Shown piece by piece: positions 12,683-21,811 of a stretch of 64,000 bases of DNA. Made by a program: the position numbers and the translations under genes. Source of the DNA: Steroidobacteraceae bacterium (GTDB taxonomy: Bacteria; Pseudomonadota; Gammaproteobacteria; Steroidobacterales; Steroidobacteraceae); the NCBI GenBank assembly GCA_025458905.1, contig JALORN010000005.1, forward strand, positions 1 through 64,000, in the 5' to 3' direction. The notes beneath the pieces are model-generated. The model was not told the origin of the DNA and did no database searches. It was given only the letters and a program-made list of their open reading frames with translations. Each line of letters begins with the position of its first letter. The stretch's first letter is position 1.

Positions 12683-13479
12683 GCGTCGACGCCGCGCGCC
12701 GCGCCCGCTACCTCGAGGCGCTGGGCATCGACCTGTGGGTGCCGCGCGTCGCGCCCGCCCGCTCGCCCGCCGTGGCGAACGTCGCGCCGAGTGCTCCGCC
12801 GGACGCGGTCGCAGCGCCAGCCCGGCTTGCCGATCCCACCGGGCCTGGCCTCGTCGAGGGGCTCCACGCGCTTGCGGAAGGCGCAGCGGCGGACCTGCCC
12901 GTCGCGGCCGACTGGGAGGGGCTGCGCGCGCAGGTGCGCGCCTGCACGCGCTGCGGCCTGCACCGGGGTCGTACCCAGGCCGTGTTCGCCTCGGGAGACC
13001 CCGCGGCACGCTGGATGGTCGTCGGCGAGGCGCCGGGGGCGGACGAGGACCGGCTGGGCGAACCTTTCGTCGGCCGGGCAGGGCAGTTGCTGAACGCGAT
13101 GCTGGCGGCGATCGGGCTGCCGCGGCCGACCGTGTTCGTGGCCAACATGCTGAAGTGCCGGCCGCCGCAGAACCGCGATCCCCGGCCCGAGGAGCTGGCA
13201 GCCTGCCGGCCATACCTCGAGCGCCAGCTGGAGCTCCTGCGACCCACGCTGCTGCTGGTGGTCGGCCGGATCGCTGCCCAGAACCTGCTCGGCACCGAGG
13301 CGCCCCTGGGGCGGCTGCGGGGCCGGGTACATGCGGTTGGCGGGCTGAACCTGCCGGCCATAGTGACGTATCATCCGGCGTACCTGCTTCGCTCACCGTC
13401 CGACAAGCGCAAGGCCTGGGAAGACCTGAAGCTCGCGCGGCGCGTGTTCGGCGAGCTGGCCTCCGGCAAACCGCCCTGA
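12679..13479 (+). CDS. Uracil-DNA glycosylase, family 4 (Fe-S)
   Basis: A 266-residue DNA repair enzyme that removes uracil. It has a variable 80-residue N-terminal part, then the catalytic domain. Four cluster ligands are visible: CTRC, and the Cys pair in MLKCRPPQ...ELAAC. The active-site block GEAPGADEDRLGEPFVGRAG and the C-terminal TYHPAYLLRSP are characteristic of family 4/5 UDGs. GTG at 12679 overlaps the pssA stop (GTGA). The long N-terminal tail resembles the 'DNA polymerase-like' UDG annotation seen in many proteobacteria. Confidence 0.93.
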   Translation: MSVDAARRARYLEALGIDLWVPRVAPARSPAVANVAPSAPPDAVAAPARLADPTGPGLVEGLHALAEGAAADLPVAADWEGLRAQVRACTRCGLHRGRTQAVFASGDPAARWMVVGEAPGADEDRLGEPFVGRAGQLLNAMLAAIGLPRPTVFVANMLKCRPPQNRDPRPEELAACRPYLERQLELLRPTLLLVVGRIAAQNLLGTEAPLGRLRGRVHAVGGLNLPAIVTYHPAYLLRSPSDKRKAWEDLKLARRVFGELASGKPP

Positions 13480-13597
13480 CACGCTCGCCCGTGGCGGCCC
13501 GGCGGCCGGTACCGAAGGTCCGGTGTCCTGCGGATTGCCCGCCGCAGGGGCTCCCGGGCGGGCGAGCGATGGCGGGCGACGCGAACGACGGCACCCG

Positions 13598-14101
13598 ATG
13601 GCAACCGCACCAGAACTGATGAACCCGGCCCCGCCCGCGGGAGCCGCACCCGAGGTCGCGATCCGGGCGATGCTCGAGGCGGACGTTGCGGCGGTCGCAG
13701 CCGTCGAGCGCGCGTCGTACCAGTTCCCGTGGAGCGAGGGGATCTTCCGCGACTGCGTGCGCGTCGGCTACCTCTGCCGCGTGGTCGAGTGCGCGGGCGT
13801 CGTCATCGGCCACGGCATCGTCAGCGCCGGTGCCGGCGAGGCACACATCCTCAACGTCTGCGTGCGTCCCGAGTTCCGCTGCCGCGGCATCGGGCGCCAG
13901 CTGCTGCGCTACCTGCTGGAGCGCAGCCGCGCGCTCGGCATGGCCGAGGCCTTCCTCGAGGTGCGGCCGAGCAACACCACTGCCATACGGCTCTACCAGT
14001 CCCTCGGGTTCGAGCAGGTCGGGGTGCGCCGCGGCTACTACCAGGCGACCCACGGTCGCGAGGACGCGGCGGTGCTGCGGCTCGCGCTGACGCCTCCCTA
14101 G
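13598..14101 (+). CDS. rimI: Ribosomal protein S18-alanine N-acetyltransferase
   Basis: A GNAT-fold acetyltransferase of about 167 residues. The order matches RimI: IRAMLEADVAAVAAVERASY, then FPWSEGIFRDCVRVGY, then ILNVCVRPEFRCRGIGRQLL (acetyl-CoA loop R-x-x-G-x-G), then LEVRPSNTTAIRLYQSLGF and a C-terminal YY motif. RimI acetylates the N-terminal alanine of ribosomal protein S18. The start is uncertain between ATG 13598 and ATG 13619; the conserved part begins later. It lies downstream of the uracil-DNA glycosylase and 18 bases before prfC. Confidence 0.9.
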   Translation: MATAPELMNPAPPAGAAPEVAIRAMLEADVAAVAAVERASYQFPWSEGIFRDCVRVGYLCRVVECAGVVIGHGIVSAGAGEAHILNVCVRPEFRCRGIGRQLLRYLLERSRALGMAEAFLEVRPSNTTAIRLYQSLGFEQVGVRRGYYQATHGREDAAVLRLALTPP

Positions 14102-14119
14102 CTTCCCAGGATCCCCGAC

Positions 14120-15706
<1,587 letters not shown>

Positions 15707-15737
15707 TCGGCGCGCGCCGCCGGGGTAGGCTGCCGGC

Positions 15738-17030
15738 GTGACGCGCCTCTACACCCGCCGCCCGGTGCTCGCCTGGGCGCTCTACGACTGGGCGAACTCG
15801 GCGTTCGCCACGACCGTGATGGCGGGATTCTTCCCGGCCTTCTTCCAGCGCTTCTGGAGCCTCGGCGTCGATCCGACCGTGAGCACCTCGCGCCTCGGCC
15901 TGGCCAATGGCCTCGCCGGCTTCGTCGTGGCGGCGCTGGCCCCGGTGCTCGGCGCGATCGCTGACCGCTGCGGCAGGCGCAAGCGCTTCCTCGTGGCCTG
16001 GAGCCTGATCGGCGTCGTCGGCACGGCGCTGCTGTGGTTCGTCGAGCGCGGCGAGTGGGCCTGGGCGGCGGCGCTGTTCGTCGTGGGTTCGATCGGCTTC
16101 GCCGCGGCGAACGTGTTCTACGATGCGCTGCTGCTCGACGTCGCCGCCGAGGCGGAGTTCGACCGGGTGTCGGCCTTCGGTTATTCCCTCGGCTACCTGG
16201 GCGGCGGCCTGCTGTTCGCGCTCAACGTGCTCATGACCGTGAAGCCCGGCTGGTTCGGGTTGCCCGACGCCGCGGCGGCGGTGCGCCTGTCGTTCGTGCT
16301 GGTGGCGGCATGGTGGCTGGTGTTCCTGCTGCCGCTCGCGCTGCAGGTGCGCGAGCGCCCCGGCGAGGCCGGGGTGTCGTTCGCGGCCGCGACGCGGCTG
16401 GGGCTGCGCGAGCTCGCCGCGACGCTGCGGCAGGTGTCGCGGTACCGGGAGCTCGCGCTGTTCCTGGTGGCCTACTGGCTGTACATCGACGCGGTGAACA
16501 CCATCATCAAGATGGCGGTCGACTACGGCGTGGCGCTCGGGCTGCCGACCGAGAGCCTGCTCGCGGCGCTCCTGATGACGCAGTTCGTCGCGTTCCCGGC
16601 GGCGCTGGCGTTCGGCTGGCTCGGCGATCGCATCGGCGCGCGGCGCGGGATCCTGGCCGGCATCGCCGTCTATACGCTGGCGACGCTGTATGCGTTCTTC
16701 CTCGACAGCGTGCCCGAGTTCTTCGCGCTGGCGGCCGTGATCGGCCTGGTGCAGGGCGGGGTGCAGAGCCTGTCGCGTTCGTTCTTCGGCCGCCTCGTCC
16801 CGCCTGGCAAGGGAGGCGAGTTCTTCGGCTTCTACAACATGATGGGCAAGTTCGCGACCGTGCTCGGGCCACTGCTGGTGGCGGTGGTCGCCCTCACCAC
16901 CGGCAGTTCGCGCGCCTCGATCGCCTCGCTCGCGATCCTGTTCGTGGCCGGCGGCCTGGTGCTGCTGCTGGTGCGCGAGCCCGGCACCGCCGCCGCGGGC
17001 GACGCCGAGGCCAGCGCCCGCGAGGCCTGA
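15738..17030 (+). CDS. MFS transporter, UMF1-like
   Basis: A 430-residue membrane protein with about twelve hydrophobic segments. The N-terminal YDWANSAFATTVMAGFF is typical of the UMF1/Atg22-like major facilitator subfamily, and DRCGRRKRFL lies in the first cytoplasmic loop. The central GGLLFALNVLM and the late QSLSRSFFGRLVPPGKGGEFFGFYNM are also characteristic. Substrate unknown; some relatives export amino acids, but that cannot be assigned here. GTG at 15738 is the start used. Convergent with mtfA. Confidence 0.85.
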   Translation: MTRLYTRRPVLAWALYDWANSAFATTVMAGFFPAFFQRFWSLGVDPTVSTSRLGLANGLAGFVVAALAPVLGAIADRCGRRKRFLVAWSLIGVVGTALLWFVERGEWAWAAALFVVGSIGFAAANVFYDALLLDVAAEAEFDRVSAFGYSLGYLGGGLLFALNVLMTVKPGWFGLPDAAAAVRLSFVLVAAWWLVFLLPLALQVRERPGEAGVSFAAATRLGLRELAATLRQVSRYRELALFLVAYWLYIDAVNTIIKMAVDYGVALGLPTESLLAALLMTQFVAFPAALAFGWLGDRIGARRGILAGIAVYTLATLYAFFLDSVPEFFALAAVIGLVQGGVQSLSRSFFGRLVPPGKGGEFFGFYNMMGKFATVLGPLLVAVVALTTGSSRASIASLAILFVAGGLVLLLVREPGTAAAGDAEASAREA

Positions 17031-17086
17031 ACGGCGCGCGGTCGTCGGCGCCCGGGAGGGCGCGCCAGGGGAGGCGCCACCGGGCG

Positions 17087-17920
17087 TCAGGCGGGTGCGG
17101 TCGGCGGGGCGCTGCCGGCGTGCGGCGGCGGCCACTCCGCCGGATCGAGACGGAAGGCGTCGCGCAGCGCAGCGTACAGGGCGCCGTGCCTGCGGCGCAG
17201 CCGCCGCGGCTGCTCGAAGAACAGTTCCGCCGCCACCGCCAGGAATTCCACCGGGTCCTCCGCGCCGTACGGGTCGATCAGCGTCTCCTCCCCCCGGTCC
17301 ACCGCCTCGCACAGCGCCTGGTATTCGGCGGCGAGGGCGCCGCCCTGGGAGGAGGCGCGACCGCCGGCGGCGTGGTCGAGATAGTGCACGGCCTCGTGCA
17401 CGACGACGTTGTAGCCGTCCTGGCGGGCGGCGGCTTCCTCGACGTCGCGCCACGACAGCACGATGCGATCGGTCGCCACGGTCTGCCCGCTGAGCGCACG
17501 GCCGCCTTCCGTGACCACGCCGGTCTCCTCGTCCACCTCGTGCTCCTCGACCCAGAACTCGTCCGGGTAGAGGTTCACGCCGCGCAGTCGATCGAAGGCA
17601 TCGCGGCCGAGCCCGAGCGCGGTGATGCAGGCCTGGGAGGCGATCACCAGGCGCATGTCGTCGCGCACCGCGAGCCCGCCGCAGCCGAGGAACTCGACGT
17701 GCTCCAGCCAGTCGCGGATGCGGTGCTCGAGCTCCGGCCGCAGCCCCGGTGGCACGCGGCGGAACAACGGCACGCGTGCCTCGAGCAGGTTGCGCGCCGC
17801 CGGTTCGAGCGTGCGCACCGAACGGATCCGCGTGCGTCGTCGGTGACTCGCCAGCAGGGCTGCGAGTGCCAGCGCCGACGCGGCGACGAGCAGGAGCCAG
17901 GGCCAGGGCACGACCGGCAC
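17087..17920 (-). CDS. mtfA: MtfA-family zinc metallopeptidase (M90)
   Basis: A 277-residue protein with one N-terminal membrane segment (WPWLLLVAASALALAALLA), then the peptidase domain. The zinc motif HEAVH is at 175-179, followed by DH and the downstream glutamate in DPVEFLAVAAELFFE. In E. coli MtfA binds the Mlc repressor and affects glucose uptake; that role is known for the E. coli protein and only inferred here. The gene begins one base after the transglutaminase stop, so it probably belongs to the moxR-DUF58-tgpA unit. A membrane anchor is present, unlike E. coli MtfA. Confidence 0.88.
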   Translation of the reverse strand: MPVVPWPWLLLVAASALALAALLASHRRRTRIRSVRTLEPAARNLLEARVPLFRRVPPGLRPELEHRIRDWLEHVEFLGCGGLAVRDDMRLVIASQACITALGLGRDAFDRLRGVNLYPDEFWVEEHEVDEETGVVTEGGRALSGQTVATDRIVLSWRDVEEAAARQDGYNVVVHEAVHYLDHAAGGRASSQGGALAAEYQALCEAVDRGEETLIDPYGAEDPVEFLAVAAELFFEQPRRLRRRHGALYAALRDAFRLDPAEWPPPHAGSAPPTAPA

Positions 17921-17921
17921 C

Positions 17922-19886
17922 TCAGTCGGACTCGCGCAGGGCCAGGGCGCGCACGGCGCGGGCGAAGGCCGCTACTTCGCCGGCGGCGGGCGCTGGCCCG
18001 TAGCGCAGCCGTGCGTATTGCTCGAGCAGCGGGCCGACACGCTCGCCGAGCACGGGACGGGTCGCGCGCAGCCGCGCCGCGTAGTCGACCGGACCCTCGG
18101 CCGCCTCGCGCCCCGCGCCCGCGGCCGCGAGGCGCTCGCCGAGGCGGCGCCATGCGCGCGCCAGCGCGTCGGCGTCGCGCCGCCGCTCCATGCGACCGAA
18201 GCGCAGCAGGATCCAGCCGAGCCAGGCGAGCACCGCGCCAGCGAGCAGTGCCCCCAGTTGCGACAGGCGCGGCGAGTCGAAGCCGAGCCGCGACAGCAGC
18301 GACAGCTGGCTGCCGAGGTCGAACTCCACCACCTCGTCCTTCCACCACGTGTTCAGGGTGTCCCAGGCGAGGCGTGCGTCGGCGAGCCAGCCGATCTCGC
18401 GCAGCATGCGGTCGGTCGTCGAGACCGCACCCGGCAGTGCCTCGAAGAAGCCGCGATCGAGGCGCTCCGGCGCCACCACCGCCGTCGGGTCGATCCGGGT
18501 CCAGCCACGCTCCTCGAGCCACACTTCGGCCCAGGCATGCGCATCGGACTGGCGGACGATGAAGTAGGCGCCGATCGGGTTCCACTCGCCGCCCTGGTAG
18601 CCGGTGACGACGCGTGCCGGCAGGCCCGCGGCCCGGGCGAGGGTCGCGAACGCCGACGCGTAGTGGCCGCAGAAGCCGCGCCGCGTGTTGAACAGGAAGT
18701 CGTCGACCGAGTCGAGGTCGAGCTTCGGCGGGGTCAGCGTATAGGCGTAGCCGCCGTCGCGGAACAGTGCCAGCAGCGCCTGCACGAAGGCCGCATCGTC
18801 GGCGACCTGCGCACGCAGCGCGCGTCCGAGCGCGACACTGCGGGGGTTGCGCCCGGGGGGCAGCTGCAGCGCCAGGCGGCGCTGGAGCGGCGTCAGCGGC
18901 TCGGTGGCCCGCACCACCGTGTGCGAGCGCGCCTCGTAGCTGACGGGCTGGCGCACCGGCTGCAGCGACACCAACATGTAGTCCCAGGTGAAGCGCACCT
19001 CGCGGTCGGGCGAGGCGACCGGCAGGTCGAGCGCGAACCACCAGTTGCGCTGGTGCGGCTCGAGCGTGATGCGGTAGCGATAGCCGGTGCCGAGGTAGCG
19101 CAGCGGCGACTGGCGGTAGATGCTGCGTGGCTCGCGGCGCCAGGTGTAGCCGTCGAAGTTCTGCAGCACCGGCCCGCGCCAGTAGAGCTCGCGCGCCGGC
19201 GGCGGCCGCCCCGAGAAGCGTGCGCGGAAAGCCGGGTCGTAGGCCGTGGTCAGCTCGCTGATCGCGCCCGGGCTCATCTCGTTCGAGAGCCCGGTGACGC
19301 CTGCGCCGCTCCCGGGCAGCGCCCAGACCTGGCCCTGCACGCGCGGGAAGAACACGAACAGCGCGATCGCGACCGGCAGCGACAGCGCGAGCGCGCGCCC
19401 GGCGAGCGACGTCGCCGCGCGGGCGGCGAGCGGCACCTGCGGCGTGCCGACGATCGCCATCGCGGTGCAGACCAGCCACGTGACCGCGACGTACAGCGGC
19501 AGCCGGGGCAGCGCCTGCCGGTCGAGGCAGGCAGCGAGCACGAGGAACAGCGACACGCCGATCACGACGAAGTGGTCGCGCCGCGAGCGGGTCTCCAGCA
19601 GCTTCAGCGCGCCCATGCCGGCCAGCAGCGCCGAACCGCCGGCGAGGCCCGAGACGCCGCTGAACTGGTAGGCCACCGACACCAGCAGCAGCACCCCGAT
19701 CGCGGTGCGCGGCACCGCGCCCGGCGGCGCCCGGCCACGCAGTGCGAGCACGAGCCGCCAGCCTGCGAGGCCGAGGATCACGAGCGTGCACCAGGGCGGC
19801 AGCCGGTCGACGTGCAAGGCGACCGCTGCGAGCAGCACGCCCGTGCTCCACAGCAGCGGGCGCAGTTCTGCGGGCCGATCAGTCAT
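17922..19886 (-). CDS. TgpA-like membrane transglutaminase/protease
   Basis: A 654-residue protein. Residues 1-185 hold about six hydrophobic segments with a DUF3488-type pattern (LLETRSRRDHFVV). A periplasmic transglutaminase-like domain follows, with a complete catalytic triad: C406 in RRGFCGHYASAF, H450 in SDAHAWAEVW, D466 in WTRIDPTAV. One more membrane segment occurs near 545-562, then a cytoplasmic tail (DUF4129-like). It resembles Pseudomonas TgpA, an essential membrane transglutaminase. It overlaps the DUF58 gene by eight bases and is co-directional with moxR, a widespread triad of unknown shared function. Confidence 0.93.
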   Translation of the reverse strand: MTDRPAELRPLLWSTGVLLAAVALHVDRLPPWCTLVILGLAGWRLVLALRGRAPPGAVPRTAIGVLLLVSVAYQFSGVSGLAGGSALLAGMGALKLLETRSRRDHFVVIGVSLFLVLAACLDRQALPRLPLYVAVTWLVCTAMAIVGTPQVPLAARAATSLAGRALALSLPVAIALFVFFPRVQGQVWALPGSGAGVTGLSNEMSPGAISELTTAYDPAFRARFSGRPPPARELYWRGPVLQNFDGYTWRREPRSIYRQSPLRYLGTGYRYRITLEPHQRNWWFALDLPVASPDREVRFTWDYMLVSLQPVRQPVSYEARSHTVVRATEPLTPLQRRLALQLPPGRNPRSVALGRALRAQVADDAAFVQALLALFRDGGYAYTLTPPKLDLDSVDDFLFNTRRGFCGHYASAFATLARAAGLPARVVTGYQGGEWNPIGAYFIVRQSDAHAWAEVWLEERGWTRIDPTAVVAPERLDRGFFEALPGAVSTTDRMLREIGWLADARLAWDTLNTWWKDEVVEFDLGSQLSLLSRLGFDSPRLSQLGALLAGAVLAWLGWILLRFGRMERRRDADALARAWRRLGERLAAAGAGREAAEGPVDYAARLRATRPVLGERVGPLLEQYARLRYGPAPAAGEVAAFARAVRALALRESD

Positions 19887-20880
19887 CGCCCGGCTCCGCA
19901 TGCGCGCCGGGGTGCAGCGCGAGGGCCGCGAGGCAGCGCCCGAGGTGCGCGCCGCCGCGATCGGCCTCGAGGTGCGCACCGGGCAGGTGCAGGGCGTAGC
20001 GCTGGCCCCGCGCCTCTGCCTCCAGCGCCCAGCGGCACAGCTGCGACAGGCGCGCCTCGACCTCGAGGCCCGGCAGCGCGTCGAAGTCGAGCCGCAACGA
20101 CTCCGTGGCCGCGCCGGCGTACTCCTTGACGAGCAGGGGCTGGCCGCGAGCGTAGGCCTTCCACGCCACCTGGCGCGGCGAGTCGCCGTCGCGGAACGGC
20201 CGCAGGTCGCGCAATTCGTCGCGACCCGCGTCGGCCGTGGCGCCGCTGCCGTCGCGGCCTGCTGGCCCCACCGGCAGGGGCAGGGCGCCGGCAGGGCGCG
20301 GATAGACCAGGGCGTCGAGTGGCAGATGCAGCCAGGTCCAGCAGCGGAACAGCCCGAAAGGGAAGCGGGTGGCGATCCGCAGGCGCCCGAGCCGCAGGCG
20401 GCCGCGTCGCGGTGCCGGCAGCCGCAGCTCGAGGCGCACGCTGCCCGCCTGCGGGGCACGGGCGAGCCTCACGCTTGCGCCGGCCACCTCTGCCGCGAGG
20501 TCGAAGCGGTCGACGCCCGGGTTGTCGATCGCCAGCGAGGCGACCACCGCCTCGCCGGCGAACGCCGCCTGCAGGTGCACGGTCGTGACGCGCAGGCCGA
20601 GCAGGTTGCGATGGCACTGGTTCATGCCGACGATCGCGAAGCCGCCGAGCACGAAGGTGAGCAGCAGCGCCAGGCTGTTGGAGTAGTTCAGGCCGGCCAG
20701 CAGCATCGCCAGCAGCAGCACTGCGAAACCGGCACCGGCGCGGGTCGGCAGGATATAGAGCCGGCGGCGGCCGAGCTCGACCGGCAGGCGATCTTCCCCC
20801 TGCCGCCGACGCACCCAGCGCGCCGCACGCGCCTCGCCCGAGGCGATCCGGCGCGCGAGCCAGGCACGCGGCGCGGCCAC
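19879..20880 (-). CDS. DUF58 domain membrane protein
   Basis: A 333-residue protein with two N-terminal hydrophobic segments (GFAVLLLAMLLAGLNY and LALLLTFVLGGFAIVGM). The DUF58 signature follows: DELRDLRPFRDGDSPRQVAWKA near 200-222, with the preceding region beta-rich. This family usually accompanies a MoxR ATPase and a transglutaminase, as here. Exact function is unknown; a vWA-like fold has been proposed for the family. Spacing is six bases to moxR, and the start of tgpA overlaps its end. Confidence 0.9.
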   Translation of the reverse strand: MAAPRAWLARRIASGEARAARWVRRRQGEDRLPVELGRRRLYILPTRAGAGFAVLLLAMLLAGLNYSNSLALLLTFVLGGFAIVGMNQCHRNLLGLRVTTVHLQAAFAGEAVVASLAIDNPGVDRFDLAAEVAGASVRLARAPQAGSVRLELRLPAPRRGRLRLGRLRIATRFPFGLFRCWTWLHLPLDALVYPRPAGALPLPVGPAGRDGSGATADAGRDELRDLRPFRDGDSPRQVAWKAYARGQPLLVKEYAGAATESLRLDFDALPGLEVEARLSQLCRWALEAEARGQRYALHLPGAHLEADRGGAHLGRCLAALALHPGAHAEPGDD

Positions 20881-20886
20881 GGCGCC

Positions 20887-21807
20887 TCAGGCGTCGACGG
20901 GCACGGCGCGCAGCAGCTCGCGCGCGAACTCTCCCGGGTCCGCTGCGGCGGCCGGGTCGCGGCGCAACAGCCGGTGGGCGGCGACCGACGGGAACACGGC
21001 CTGCACGTCCTCCGGCAGCACCGCCTCGCGTCCGGCGAGCAGCGCCCAGGACTGCGCCGCGCGCAGCAGCCCCTGGCCGGCCCGCGGCGAGAGCCCGAGC
21101 TTCACGTCCGCACGCTCGCGGGTGGCGCGCAACAGTCGCTGCAGGTAGTCGAAGAGTGCATCCGCGACGTGCACGCGGCGCACCAGCTGCTGCACCTGGC
21201 AGACGCGCACCGAGTCGAGGTGCGCCGGCACGCGCTCCAGCAGGTCGCGGCGCTCGCCGCTGCGCAGCAGCTCGCGCTCGTGCGCCGCATCGGGGTACCC
21301 GAGCTCGACGCGCATCAGGAAGCGGTCGAGCTGCGACTCCGGAAGAGCGAAGGTACCGAGCTGCTCCTTGGGGTTCTGGGTGGCGACCACGAAGAACGGC
21401 TCCGGCAGCACGTAGGTCTGGCCGTCCGCGCTCACCTGGCGCTCCTCCATCGCCTCGAGCAGCGCGCTCTGCGTACGTGGGCTCGCGCGGTTGACCTCGT
21501 CGGCCAGCAGCAGCTGGGTGAACACCGGTCCCTTGCGGAACTCGAACTGCTGCGTCGCCCGGTCGAACACCGACACCCCGACGATGTCCGCCGGCAGCAG
21601 GTCGCTGGTGAACTGCACGCGATTCCAGCCGAGCCCGAAGACCCGCGCCAGCGCGTGGGCTAGGGTGGTCTTGCCGACTCCCGGCACGTCCTCGATCAGC
21701 AGGTGGCCGCGCGCCAGCAGGCAGGCGATGCAGAGCCGCAGCTGGCGCGGCTTGCCGAGGATCACGCGCTCGAGCGTCGCCAGCGCTTCGGCGAGGTCGC
21801 GCTGCAT
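20887..21807 (-). CDS. MoxR-family AAA+ ATPase
   Basis: A 306-residue AAA+ ATPase thought to act as a chaperone for metal- or membrane-bound partners. Walker A VPGVGKTT is at 41-48, Walker B LLLADEVNRASPRTQSALLEAM in the middle, sensor-1 VVATQNP, and the family motif LPESQLDRF. The ATG at 21807 is preferred to an upstream start because it lies just before the conserved domain. The gene follows valS with four bases between, and the DUF58 and transglutaminase genes follow it, so it probably acts on that membrane complex (inference). Confidence 0.92.
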   Translation of the reverse strand: MQRDLAEALATLERVILGKPRQLRLCIACLLARGHLLIEDVPGVGKTTLAHALARVFGLGWNRVQFTSDLLPADIVGVSVFDRATQQFEFRKGPVFTQLLLADEVNRASPRTQSALLEAMEERQVSADGQTYVLPEPFFVVATQNPKEQLGTFALPESQLDRFLMRVELGYPDAAHERELLRSGERRDLLERVPAHLDSVRVCQVQQLVRRVHVADALFDYLQRLLRATRERADVKLGLSPRAGQGLLRAAQSWALLAGREAVLPEDVQAVFPSVAAHRLLRRDPAAAADPGEFARELLRAVPVDA

Positions 21808-21811
21808 GGGG

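Noticed and set aside
17031-17086. A terminator between the UMF1-like transporter and mtfA
   Set aside because: Short GC inverted segments occur, but no stem of eight bases with a T-tract is present in either direction.
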